Assembly (NCBI RefSeq): GCF_000189635.1
Contig: NW_002476434.1
Span: 1,054,001-1,118,000, forward strand
Origin: Tetrahymena thermophila SB210
Lineage: Eukaryota; Ciliophora; Oligohymenophorea; Hymenostomatida; Tetrahymenidae
Length of the DNA: 64,000 nt
Reading direction: 5' to 3'
Under the pieces are notes generated by a model, which saw only the letters and a list, made by a program, of their open reading frames with translations, made no database searches and was not told the DNA's origin. Below, in pieces: positions 23,757 through 35,661 of the stretch; within the stretch, counting starts at the first letter, position 1; each line of letters starts with the position of its first letter. Made by a program: the position numbers and the translations under genes.

Positions 23757-25996
23757 ATGAGCAATTAAGTTAAAGAATAAGTTAATCAGAATGAACTTCA
23801 ATAAGATATTGTTGAAAACATTGAAGACATTAGCACCAAATAAAAGTTTACAGTATTTGTAGGAACATACGAAGGAGCTATTTTAGGTATGGTTGGTGAT
23901 CTGAGCAAGTTAGAATTGAAATACGCATTTAAGCCATCAACAGTATAAAAAGATCAAATTTTAATCAAATAATTCTTATTTTGTTTTTATCAAATTATAG
24001 AACTCTTTGAAGTGTATGGATGTTTGTGGAAAGTATTTAGTTGTAGGTGGTTTCGATGAATATGTTAGAGTTTATGATCTTAAAAGATAAAGAGAGTGTG
24101 GAACCTTAGAAGCCCATCTTGGTACAATTACAAGCATAAAGAGTCATTAATCAATTGCTTTCAGTTGTGCAGAAGATGGTTTAATCATGGCATGGAAAAT
24201 GAAAGAATTTGGTTTACTTCATAAGTTGAAAGAGCATAAATCTGCTGTTCATGATATTGCCATTCACACCTCTGGTAAGATTATGGCTTCTATTGGCAAA
24301 GATAAACGACTTATAATTTGGAATCTCATAAATGCAAAGAAAGTATTCTCAATTAATCTTAAATACAGTAATAATTTAAATTTAAATTTATCTAATTTTT
24401 AAAATGATCTATTATTAAGTATGGATGGATATCAAGTGTTTGCTTAATCACAAAACAAATATATTTTAAATTTAGCTAAAAGTAACAAAATTTAGTAATT
24501 AAAAGTGAGAAAGATATCAAATAGTAGGAAAATAAATATGAGCTTTGAAAAAAAAATATTTTTTTTTAATTAGTGATTAAAAAACTATAAAAGGATTTAT
24601 TTAATTAACACAATAGAATAGTAAATTTAAAATATAAAATAATAGAATACAATACAATACCAAGCAATATATAAACTTATTTTAATGCAAAAATAGATAA
24701 GATAAAATAAAATTGAAAACTACTGATAATTAATGATAAACATTTTATATAATTTCAAATATTTTTATTTGTTAAGATAATTGAAATTATTTGAAATAAT
24801 TTAAATTATACCTGGCTTGATTGTAGGCCAAACATTTGAAGTTAAAAACAGCCACAATTTTTATTGATTCTACTCACAGAATAGAAAAAATTCATAAGAT
24901 ACTTCTATCAAATAATAAAATATTTAGTCTATACAAATAAGAAGATACTAACTAAATTTTGTTGTAAATAGAATAATTAAAAAACGAGTTAATTTTAGCT
25001 TGTAAAAAAAAACACTTTTATTTACAATTTATTTTTAAAAGAAAATTTTAATATTACACTTGATTGATTGATTGAGTTATTTACATCATTATTATAATAT
25101 AATAGACGCATATAAGATAGAACTTACTCAAAAGAATATTGTCTTAATGTCTGATTTTAGTATTCATATTATTGATTAAGAGTCTAATCAAGAAATATGT
25201 GAATTACAATAGGATAAGTAGGTTACTTTGAATGATTTCTGTGTGTATAATGAAGTTTTAGTAATAACAGGAGGTAAATAATATTGCTATTTTTTTTTTG
25301 GATGGAAATAAATAAAATTCTTTTTTAATAGATAATAATGGATACATATATATTTATGACATTGAAACTAAGTAATCTATCTCTTTTAAGGCTCATGACT
25401 AAAGAGTTAAGAAGTTGTGTGTTTAAAGAATAGACGATATTGATATCATTATTTCAATTAGTACTAATGGTGAAATACATATGTTCGATTGCTTGATTAT
25501 TTTCAGTGATGTTTTTGAAATATAAGAAAGTTAAGTACTCAATGATATAAAACCTATTTATAAAGTTAACACTCTTAATAGATTAACATCTTTGACAGTT
25601 TATATGGATGCTGCCAAGGACAAACCTTAGAAGGATTAAGGTGATGATGAAGAGAAAGAAAAACTTAAAAAAATTGAAGAAGAAAAGCTTTTGAAATAAA
25701 AATAATAAGAAAAGAAGAAGAAAAACTAAAAGAAGATCAAAGTTACAATTGAAAAGGAAGATGAAGCCAAAACCTATGTTATTGATTCTTCAAAGATTGC
25801 AAAGAAAATTGAGAAAAAGAAAAAGAAACAACTAAAAAAGCAATAAAAGGCTGCTATGGTAAAAGGTTAACAACAATAATAATAACAATAAAAATTCTAA
25901 TAGCAAAAGTAAAAGCAAAACTAAGAAAAGCCTTAATAATAAAACTAACCAAACAAATAATAAAACAAATAAAAAAAATCTGTTAGATTTTAGTGA
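23757..25996 (+). CDS. WD-repeat ribosome-biogenesis protein, MAK11/PAK1IP1 type (565 aa)
   Basis: Five exons (23757-23942, 24001-24504, 24827-25001, 25106-25273, 25332-25996) join in frame to 566 codons. The N-terminus has VGTYEGAILGM, then the hallmark blades GKYLVVGGFDEYVRVYDLK, LEAHLGTITSI, EDGLIMAWKM and LKEHKSAVHDIAIHTSGKI with KDKRLIIWNL. Order and wording match MAK11/PAK1IP1, a nucleolar protein needed for 60S subunit assembly. The third and fourth exons give diverged blades. Exon 5 has DNGYIYIYDIETKQSISFKA, then a ~150-residue Lys/Gln-rich tail with poly-Q coded by TAA/CAA, typical of nucleolar proteins. All introns are AT-rich GT...AG. The family call comes from recall of the motif order, not a search. 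Confidence 0.85.
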
Positions 25997-26571
25997 TAAA
26001 CTAAAAATAATAACAAAATAAATAAATAAATAAATTTTTATTTTATCTGTATTTTATACAAATTGTATAACAGGTATTAATTTTGGTAAATAAATAAATA
26101 AATAACTTCAAGTAAAAAAAATACTTTTCTTTTTTCAGTATAAAATAATAGTTTTAAAAAGACTTTTAGGAATAATTAATTTAATATAAAATAGCCACTG
26201 CCACTTAATTAAGAAAAAATTAAATTGGAAAAAGTAGCTATTTTAGTTCTACTCAAAAAAATAGAAATATATCAACGTACATTTTACATAAATAAAAGAA
26301 TTAAAAAAAATATATTTAAAAAACTATTTTATTTCTATTTATTTTATATTCTATTCAGGACTATTTGCTTTAAAAAGTATATAATAGTTCTTTTAAAATA
26401 AAATCCTCTTTTATTTTTTAGCTTTTAAACTTTATAATATAACAAATATTTCGCTTTGTTTAAAAGAACATCGTTTAAATAATCTTTTTTTTTTTTTACT
26501 ATTTTATTATAATTATTTATTAAAAAGAAAAAACAAAAATTGAAAATAAAAGCTAAATAAAATACCTAAAA
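25997..26571. other. intergenic spacer
   Basis: It starts with an (AAAT)n tract after the WD-repeat gene stop. A/T homopolymers dominate and no open frame is supported. Confidence 0.5.
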
Positions 26572-28629
26572 ATGTCTTTCTTAAGTGAAAATAAAGAAAC
26601 CAACTACAAGCTTATAGAGGCTACTGATATTCCGTATTCATAAAAAATGAAGATTATGGATAATTTATAAATAAACTCTAAATTTCTCACATAATATCCA
26701 AAATATCACTTGTAAGGTAATAAAGTGGAAAGGAAAACTAATGCTGTTATTTAGTTGGAATTTAGCAAGTTGCTAGAAAATGTTTCTCAAAATATGACGC
26801 TTAATCAATAAGAAAACATTCAAATCCTAAACAAGTATTGCATTTTAATTGATAGAAGCTAATCTATGATGTCCGAAAATAAATTGTAAAATGTAAAATA
26901 ATATCTTTGTAATTTAATAGAGAAAGCAAATACTAACTCATAGTTTGCTCTGATATCTTTTGGTTCCAGTCAAAAACTCATCTTTAATTTTACTTAAGTT
27001 ACTCATGAAAACCTTGAAAGTATCAAGGGGTAAATTAATAACATTATTTCAACTGGAGATACAAATATAATTCAAGCTCTTGAGGTTGCCCACAATATAA
27101 TTAAGCAAGACTAGTAATTGGAAAACTAAAAGGAGGAACAAACAAAAAAAAGAATAGTCCGATACTCTGCTTTTCTTTTGACTGATGGTTAAGACAATAT
27201 GAAAGAGAAGGCCATTTTCAAATTTAGAGAAAACTTTAAAAATAAGGATATGGATTACTCCATAAATTGCTTAGGATTTGGAATAGATCATGATCCTCTT
27301 TTGTTAGGCGCAATTACTAGTTATACAGGTGGAAAATTTTACTACATAAAACCTGAAGAAAGTGTTTTCTCTGTTTTTTAAGATTACATCAAGAATCAAT
27401 AAGAAACATTAGTTGAAAATGTCGATATTTAAATAATGCAAAATACATAAACAATTTATGATGATTGCAAAAATCAATATAAATTTTTATTATAAATACA
27501 GCCTGACCAAAATGTCTCAGATGCAAAATTAAATAGAATATATTTTAAAAATTTAAGATAAGGAGATGAAAAAAATATATTATTGAGTCTAAAGTATAAG
27601 TATAAGTTAAGGAATTCAAAAAACAATAAAAGTTAATAAGAAGATATCTCTTTAAGTGCCATAAATGATACATCGAAAGTTTATAATTAGGATAATACTT
27701 TGTTAGACATAACTTTAATCTCTAATAATAAAACTTCCATTACAAGTTAAAGTCAAAAGATAAACATTGAAAAGCTAAATTAATTTGAATAAATGCTCCT
27801 CATAGAAAAAAAGTAAACCAAAGACGATACAATTAATTTTGATAGTATTTAAAATGATTAAAAAGTATCTTAGTCTGGCGAAAGCTAGATCTCTCTATCT
27901 GAACTGCTGACTGACTTTTCTTCTTTATCTTTTGAATCTTCAGTTTAGGAATAGACAAAAATAAAGAATTATGGTGAAAAATAACATTCAAATAATACCA
28001 AACAAGAATAAATTAACTTAGAAAATGATTAAATTCTAAAAGATTTAACCCTAATATAAAACAGATAAGACCCCGATAATAAAATTTTGGACAAATCAGA
28101 AAATAAAATTGATTAATCTCAAAATATTGAAAAAGAATTGAGCATAATAGAAAATAAAATAGAAGAAACCTCAGATAGTAATAATTAATAATTAAATTTT
28201 GGATCAATAATTATCAGATTTAGTTATTTAAATAATCATTTCAAATTTTCTATCCCATTAAACATTGAATTCACTACAGACTTAAATACAAAATATGTTG
28301 AAAATGATATTTGCGCTATCTAAAAATAAAGGATACAATTCTTGAATGGAATTAAAAAATCTTAATAATTACTAGAAGAAGGCTTAACAGATGATTCATT
28401 ATTTGAGCTAAAGAAACTATAAAAATTACTTGATTAAAATCCTCTTGATTAATTCCCATTATATAAAGAACTATCATAATAAGTAAAGCAGAGTATTAGT
28501 TAGATGAATAAATTTGAATCATCCAGAAACAAAGATGAATGGCAAAATCATAGAAAGGATTACATAATTAGTTAAACTGTAAGCATTTCAACTTATAAGG
28601 ATAAAAGTTCAACGAAGCGAACTGATTGA
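26572..28629 (+). CDS. vWA-domain protein 1, intact MIDAS (685 aa)
   Basis: A single exon of 686 codons. Residues ~88-250 form a von Willebrand factor A domain. The metal-ion-dependent adhesion site is complete: D94-x-S96-x-S98 in ILIDRSQSMM, T164 in STGDTNIIQAL and D205 in FLLTDGQDNM. The core ends with SINCLGFGIDHDP and TGGKFYYIKPEESV, typical of the cytosolic vWA/inter-alpha-trypsin-like group. The rest is a beta-rich middle, a long Ser/Gln/Asp-rich insert and a helical C-terminus. There is no signal peptide or membrane segment, so it is probably cytosolic and likely binds a partner through the metal site. It is the first of four related tandem genes. Confidence 0.85.
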
Positions 28630-29023
28630 ACAACTTAATAAAATTTATATTTAGAATTTTTAAAGACTAAATATTCTAAATAAGTATTTCAAATTATTAC
28701 AAAAATTCTAAAATTTTAATCATAATAAAAATATCTTTTTAAATTATTTTATTTTTGGTAGTTTATGTTTATCCATATGCTTATTTTTTAATTCAATATG
28801 TTGTATGAAATTAAAATTGATTGTTATAAATTTTATGTAAACAGTTTTATTATATAAAATTGAATTGTTTTGATGTAATAGCAACAACTGTTTTAAAAGA
28901 ATTTTTGTTCTTAAAATCAGATAAATAAAATTGTTTTATATTTTTATTAAAAACAAAGCTGTAATGCTAGGAAATTATAATAAATAATTAAATCAAAACA
29001 ATTAAATAAGAAAGAAAAAATAA
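28630..29023. other. intergenic spacer
   Basis: 394 bp of AT-rich DNA between tandem vWA-family genes; no motif recognised. Confidence 0.5.
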
Positions 29024-30436
29024 ATGATCGATTATTTGAAAGATAATTAAAAAGACATCTTGGTTTATGCTGTTTAGCAGACTTTCTAAAAAAATTATGA
29101 ACATTTGCAAGGAGATGTGTTTAATACTTACTTTTGTTTAACTAATTTTTCTTAGCAAAAAGAATAGTTAAATAAATAAAAATTAGACTAGGTAATTGTG
29201 CTGAACCCTTACTTTTTTGACACTTAACTATCACAATAAATTAATTTAGTGGAATGTGTTAAACTATTGGTATAAAACTATTTTACTGACTCTTAGAATA
29301 GACTAGCAATCCTCTCTCTTACTTCAAGTGATTAAGAAATACAAGACTGCTTTCAACAATAACCTGTGGATTAAATTAAAAATATATAGCTTTAGCAAGA
29401 TATTGAATTTACCAGCTTCAAGCATCCTTAAAATGTTATTAGTTAGATTAAAAATATTATTTTAAAAACTCAATAATTTTAGAGGGATGATGCAATTTTA
29501 TCTTTAACTTTTATATCTCCAGATAATTTTGACTATTCTAAGTAATCTAAGTAAGAACTAAAAAAAATTATAAAAGAATAACTTGGAAAGAGCGATTAAA
29601 TTTCTGAAAATAATAGAAAGGTTATACTCAATTGCATGACTATAGGACAATAAGATAATTTTTTGCTATAACAAATGTGTGAAATAATGCCTTAATCTAT
29701 CTACTAATTCTGTGACAATAAAGATTTTATTGAAAAATTTAAAGACACAATATTATCTGTTTAAAGTATTTTCATGACAGACATAGAGACAACACTGACA
29801 TTTAAAAGTGATTCCAACTTAATTGACTATTCGGTTGTTGAATTTCCAAAAAATTGGATTAATTTAAATGAATATACCTATAAATTTAGCTATCCTTTCC
29901 TTTACAAATTTTAAGAGCTAAATCATCTTTTTAAGTTAAGAATTTAATTTAAAGGATCTCTTTCAAAGGAGAGTATATAGGAAACCATAGGATTTAACAG
30001 ATCCTCATTTACATATAACAATTAAAAATACTTTTATGAAAGAGCTATAACTATTGATTTAGTTCAATAAACTTAAGAACTATCGAATGATTAAAATTAA
30101 CTAAATACTAAGTGTTAAATTGCATTTTTAAAAGAAAAATATGTAATCCCTTTCTTATAAAGCTATATTGAAAAGTTCAAAGAAAATAAAGAAGAAGTAA
30201 TTGAAATGTTATCAATATGCCTTGAAAAAATAAATCAATTAGATGTAAAATAAAGCTTTGTTCATTTATACAGTAAATAAGTGCTTTAAATAATTAACAA
30301 ATTTATAGAAAAAAATGAATGTGAAGAAAAAGAAAAGAAAAAGGTTGATTCTTTTGTTAATGAAGCTTTATTTGTTTTATAAAATTAACTCTAACCAATA
30401 AAAATTTACTTAAAAATAAAGGAATAATTGTAGTGA
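29024..30436 (+). CDS. vWA-family paralogue 2, metal site lost (470 aa)
   Basis: A single exon of 471 codons. The segment KLDQVIVLNPYFFDTQLS aligns with the first strand and MIDAS loop of its neighbours, but DxSxS is replaced by N61-P-Y-F-F. The second site, LLTDG in the neighbour, reads SLTFISPDNF and has lost the Asp. Later landmarks are still alignable: LNCMTIGQQDNFLLQQM matches INCLGFGIDHDPLLLGA, and QSIYQFCDNKDFIEKFKDTI matches GGKFYYIKPEESVFSVFQDYI. The fold is probably kept while metal binding is lost. The C-terminal half is helical and Gln-rich. The gene lies 394 bp after paralogue 1 on the same strand. Confidence 0.8.
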
Positions 30437-31060
30437 TTTTCATATATTTATAAATCAAAAATAGGTTTGTTTATTTAGTCATTAAAAGCTTGAAACTAAT
30501 TCTTTGAAAAAAATAAAGATGAAGTAAATAAAAGCAAATAAATAGTTCATTTTTTTGTATATGAAACTCTGGTGTTTGTTTTAATAAAATTATCTTTTAT
30601 CATAAATGTTTAATTAAAAATAAAATAATAATTACCACATTTTTACTTCATAATTAATTTATTTATACATCAATCATACATAATCAAGTAAATATTTTTA
30701 TGGTATTTAAATGTTCTATATAATTTAATATAGTTAATTTTATACTTTCTGTGTTTATGTGGTATAATTTATTGTTTTATTCTTTTATTCCTCTCAAATT
30801 AAAAGTGTTTTTTTTATACTTTCTATTTATCGAATTCCTTTATTTTATTTATTTATTTTTTTGTGTTTCAAAATTTCTTTTTATTTTCATTTTCTGTTGA
30901 TACATATCTATATTGAGTTAATATCAAATATAAAATACCCTTTCGTTTTCATAAATATAATAATATATTAAAATAAATTTTATATACAAAAAGGTATAAA
31001 AAAATAAATACTTTTACATATTTTATTGCTCTTGTTTGTTAAATGATCTTTAAAATAGTT
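30437..31060. other. intergenic spacer
   Basis: AT-rich, T-run-rich sequence after the vWA-family paralogue 2; nothing recognised. Confidence 0.5.
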
Positions 31061-31459
31061 ATGCCTAAGTCAAAAAAAATTAGAATTTATATATATTTGA
31101 TTGTGTAATGGTATAGGAACTCTAATACAGTAAAAAAATTATAAAATTATCTCTAATATCATAAAGCTTCTCATCAGAACTTCCAAATCATACCAATTCC
31201 ATCACCAACGCTTCATCGATCATCTAAGATTCCCATCTCCATTAGCCCTATATTACTACAGCCAACATAAAAATTGAGTTTTAAACTGCTTTTACGAGAT
31301 AAAATAGAAGAGGATATCCCATATAGCTTAATCATATTAGCTATATTTCATATTTTTGAATTATTTTTTAGTTAGAAATCTTAAAAAATGATGTATTTCA
31401 AATGGCCTTTTAAAATATTATCCAACTCATTATTTTTTAAAAATTAATTTAATAAATGA
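31061..31459 (+). CDS. possible small protein (132 aa)
   Basis: ATG 31061 to TGA 31457-31459, 133 codons. The middle is unlike random AT-rich translation: NFQIIPIPSPTLHRSSKIPI and KLSFKLLLRDKIEEDIPYSL, then a hydrophobic segment LIILAIFHIFELFF that could span a membrane. The basic N-terminus has MPKSKKIRIYIYLIV. The frame ends 28 bp before the tRNA-Tyr gene. No family is recognised. It is moderately likely to be coding. Confidence 0.4.
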
Positions 31460-31487
31460 AGATTATAACTTTTAACAAGTCAACGAA

Positions 31488-31571
31488 CCGAACTTAGCTC
31501 AGTTGGAAGAGCATCGGACTGTAAAGTTTGTAGTCATCCGGTGGTCCCCGGTTCGAACCCGGGAGTTCGGA
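31488..31571 (+). tRNA. tRNA-Tyr (GTA) with 11-nt intron
   Basis: The acceptor stem CCGAACT/AGTTCGG pairs fully, with discriminator A at 31571. The D-arm is GCTC...GAGC. The anticodon stem TCGGA pairs with TCCGG once an intron is removed. The T-arm CCCGG TTCGAAC CCGGG is canonical. The anticodon GTA is at 31521-31523, and an 11-nt intron (31525-31535, agtttgtagtc) follows A37, the normal intron position in eukaryotic tRNA-Tyr genes. Boxes A and B for RNA polymerase III are intact. A run of 11 T (31572-31582) follows as terminator. Confidence 0.97.
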
Positions 31572-31582
31572 TTTTTTTTTTT
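31572..31582 (+). terminator. RNA polymerase III T-run terminator of tRNA-Tyr
   Basis: Eleven consecutive T residues directly follow the discriminator base of the tRNA, the standard polymerase III stop signal. Confidence 0.85.
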
Positions 31583-32208
31583 CTTAAAATTTGAAAAAAA
31601 ATAATAAATCTATATTCTTCAAAACACTAATTTAAATAGACAAATGAGTATGTGGATAAAAAAATATGTATTATTTGTATTATTTCTTTTAAAAGTTTTT
31701 TAATTTAATTAAAATAGAGTACCTAGTATAAAAGAAAATAAAAATATTTTTGATAAAAGTGTTTAATCTCAATAAAGATAGTAATTAATAGCTAATTAAA
31801 TTAATAAATTTGTATTTCTTTTATCCAAAATATTCAATCTTAAAATTAGTAAATTTAGAATTTTTTATCAAAGAATTAATAATATTTAGAGTCCTTTATG
31901 TATGTTTAATAGAATTTGATTATGTTATTATTTAAAAAATATAAAAACAAACTAAAAATGGAAATATATAATAATAAAACTTAAATAATTATTTGAAAAT
32001 AAATAAAGTATTAAAAATAAAAGTGTTTTAAAATTGATTATTAAATTGATACGAAAGTAATTTTGAGTTTTCTTATCTCAGGTAATTAATTAGGTTTAGA
32101 GTTTTAATTATTGTATTATAAAACACTTTTATTTTTTTCTTTTTATATTCAATCAGATTCTTTTTATTATTATAAAAAGATTAATTAAATATAAAATTAA
32201 TAAATAGA
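31583..32208. other. intergenic spacer
   Basis: 626 bp of AT-rich DNA between the tRNA and the third vWA-family gene; no open frame is supported. Confidence 0.5.
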
Positions 32209-34020
32209 ATGTCTGCTGAATAATAAGAAACCTGTTGCAAAGTTTTCAGAAACTATAAAAATGTAACTTTGGAAGAATGCAAATCTATGGGATTAGACGT
32301 TAGCATAAAATCTAAGAAAAAGTACATACCTAGAAATATAGAAAATGAATATTTAGTAAATATGATGATCTCTATCAGAGGGTAATCTAAATTAGCTTCT
32401 GTATAAAGCAAAATCTAGAGTGAAGCTTCAAATAAAGGTATTTCTTACTTGATACTTTTAGACAGAAGCGAGTCTATGCAAGTAAACTAAAAAATATAGA
32501 ATGCTAAAAAATCTGTAATAGAACTCATATAAAATTTAACTCCTTATGACAGATTTTGCTTAATTCCTTTCGGAGGCTCAAATGGAGTTGCTATTCCTTT
32601 TACTGATAGCAATTCGATAAATAAATAAGAAACTTTTGAGATAATATAGAATATAGTATGTAAAGGTAAAACTGATATTGTATCTGTAATATAAACAGCA
32701 ATAAATACCATAAAATAAGAATAAATTCATTAAAATACTATAAAATAAGAATTCGAGAAAACAACTAAAAAATCTTTACAATAATCAATAAATTCGAGTT
32801 TAACAAGAGTATCCAGAAACATTAATGTTGATGAATTAGAATTGCTTAACATGTCAAAAAAACATTAAAATAAAAATTCTTCAAATTAAATAGTGGATAG
32901 AACTTATTGCTTTGTACTTCTTTCTGATGGCGAGGATAATATACATTAGAACTATGCACTCTAAAGAATAAGAGAATGCATAAAGAATGAAACTTTGAAT
33001 TACTCAATTAACTGCTTTGGATTTGGTATTGAACATGATGGAAACCTCCTTTCTAGTATAGCTTAGCTCACTGGAGGATAATATTACTACATAAAAGAAA
33101 ATGAGAGTATATATGATTATCTAAAGGAATGCAAGAATTTATAAGGTGATATTTTGTTTGAAAATGTAGAGATTTAAATAGATTCTAATTAAAGAGATTC
33201 AGTTAACTAAATTATAAATACTGAAATTGTAGATTTACCTTCTAATTTTATATAAATAGCTAAACAAAATTCCTATAAAGCTAACTTTTAACACATTCAA
33301 AGTAATAGTGAAAACAAAATATTTTTTAGTATAAAAGTAAATAAAAGTGAATAATAAAATTATTAAAATTTTAGTTCTTCTTCATCTTCATCTGACACCT
33401 TAAGTAGCTTTAATAGTTCTTCAAGCCGCTCAATTACCTTATCTTAAGAAGAACCTAAATAAAAAGAGATGATAGACTTAACCTCAATCGAGAAATTAAT
33501 ACTTGGTACAATCAAAATATCATTCAGTAAAAAAGATGATAAATAAAATTACATGAGTGTTTAAACTCCTGTTTCTATCGAGGTCAGTAAGAAACACGAG
33601 TATGAAATAGATGTTTTGAAAGAAATCACTAATAGAATTTTCAGCAATATTTTAGAAAATTCAATTTAAAAAGCATTCACAGGAAATAGTGAAAACGCTA
33701 AATTTAAACTGGAATAGTTAAAAACTCAAATTGTTAGCTATCAAAATAATTTGAAGATCGAAGAATTTAAAAGAAATGTAGAAATAATAGATTTTATTCT
33801 ATAATGTTTAAGTCATAAAGATATAAACAATAATACAATCTATCAAAGATAGTTGAAACTCCTTACCTAAGAAATTGTCTTTTACTACAAATACAATTCA
33901 TAAAAATCTTAAAAAATATCTGAGAAAATTGATCAAGTTCTTTAGAAATAAGAATTGTTCTTCAATAACGAATTAACCAATATGTTAACTTAATAAACTT
34001 TAAAGGGAAATGTAAACTGA
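32209..34020 (+). CDS. vWA-domain protein 3, intact MIDAS (603 aa)
   Basis: A single exon of 604 codons. The vWA domain has D85-x-S87-x-S89 in ILLDRSESMQ, T155 in CKGKTDIVSVI and D240 in FVLLSDGEDN, so the metal site is complete. It shares with protein 1 the strings SINCFGFGIEHDG and LTGGQYYYIKENESIYDYL and the overall order, marking them as recent paralogues. Compared with protein 1, the T-to-D interval carries an extra ~45-residue polar insert. A poly-Ser stretch (SSSSSSSD) follows, then a beta segment and a helical C-terminus. No signal peptide or membrane segment. Probably cytosolic. Confidence 0.85.
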
Positions 34021-35661
34021 GATTGATCATAAGTAGTGCGCTAATATATAAATTTTAAATTTAAAATTAATTTACTCAACTAAAATCAATGTAGCTTTCA
34101 TCAATAAAAAAATGAATTCTGCCATTTTAAATTTTAGTGAATAAATAATTTTTAAAAATTAAAAATTTACTAATATATAAAATTAATAAATAGTTAAAAA
34201 TTTGTATATAAATCTTAATATAAATTTATATTGTTACTTTAATTAAATTAATTCACAAAAATCTATTCTCAACTAAATCATCAAAAAAAGAAAAGAAAGT
34301 TATAAATAAAGTTTTTAAAACTAAATTATTAATCATTAATGCTTACTATTTTTTACAAATAATTGATCACTTTATTTTAATAATTTTTTATAATTTTTAA
34401 ACACTCAATAATCAAAAACAATTTTTTAATTGAAAATTCTTTTCATTTTGAATAAAAAATAAAAAATTTTGAGGTAATATTAATTTATAAGATTTTCCTA
34501 ATAAAATTAATTCATAGTAATAACAAAAATTATTGATTTAATGTTTTTGTTGCTTATAATAGTTCTAAAAATTTTAAGTCAATTTTGTTTAAGAAAAATG
34601 CAATCTATTACAGGTTTAATTGTTGGTTTTGTAAATAGTTAAAAATTTCTATAAAAATCTAAATATTTATCTAGTTATTTTTATTTTTATATTAACTCAC
34701 AAGCATTTATTCTCAACTAAATGATCAAAAAAATTAAAAAAGGTTATAAATAAAGTTTTTAATACAAAATTATTAATCAGTAATGCTTGCTTTCTATTTT
34801 TAATATTTAATTATTAGTTTTGTAAATAGTTAAAAATTTCTATAAAAATCTAAATATTTATCTAGTTACTTTTATTTTTAAATTTATTCATAAACGTTTA
34901 TTCTCAACTAAAAGATCAAAAAAATAAAAAAAGGCTTTTAGTAAAGTTTTTATGACAAAATTATTAATCAGTAATATTTACTATTTTTAACATTAATTAA
35001 TTTGTTTAAAAATTTTTTTAAATTTTTAAACACGCAATACTCAAGAACAATTTTTAAATAGAAAAAAAACTTTGTACATTTTGAATAAAAAATAAAAAAT
35101 TTAAGGTAATATTAATTTTTAAAATTTATCTAATAAAATTAATACATGTTATTAACAAGAATTGTAGACTTAATGTTTTTGCTGCTAATTATAGTTCTAA
35201 AAATTTAAAGTCAATTATGTTTAAGAAAAATGCAATCTATTACAGATTTAATCATTTATTTTGAAATTTAAAAAAATTGAGTTTCTATGTACAATAGAGT
35301 TTAAAGCAAGCGATCATAAGTAAGTAATATATATTTTGTTATTACCATTTTTAGAATTTTAATTATTTTAATAAGATCAAATCTAATTTTATTTTTTTTA
35401 AATATGAACAATGGAGATATTTTTAATAACAGGATTAGTAAAATTCATACGAAATAAATGATATAAAATACTTTCTTGGTTATTTATATATATAAGAATT
35501 ATTTGCTAATTATGATTGTGTTTTTTTTTTTGGAGAATGTAAAATGTGTGAATATCAGAGCTTAGAGCAAGTTATCCTAAAAATTAATCATTACTAAAAA
35601 CATAAATAAATATTAGATAAATAATTTTGAGTAATAAAAAATACTAAAAAATAAATTAAAT
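34021..35661. other. intergenic DNA with imperfect duplications
   Basis: 1.6 kb without a gene, largely built from the repeat listed separately; the remainder is A/T-rich. Confidence 0.6.
34264..35265. repeat. imperfect tandem duplication (unit up to ~640 bp, third partial copy)
   Basis: 'attctcaactaaa' followed by a shared ~85-bp block starts at about 34265, 34709 and 34900. A second shared block, including 'aagaaaaatgcaatctatta' and 'ttttgaataaaaaataaaaa', occurs at about 34430-34625 and again at about 35065-35260. The copies differ by many substitutions and indels. The repeats lie between vWA-family genes 3 and 4, so they may mark the unequal exchange that expanded the cluster. Confidence 0.75.
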
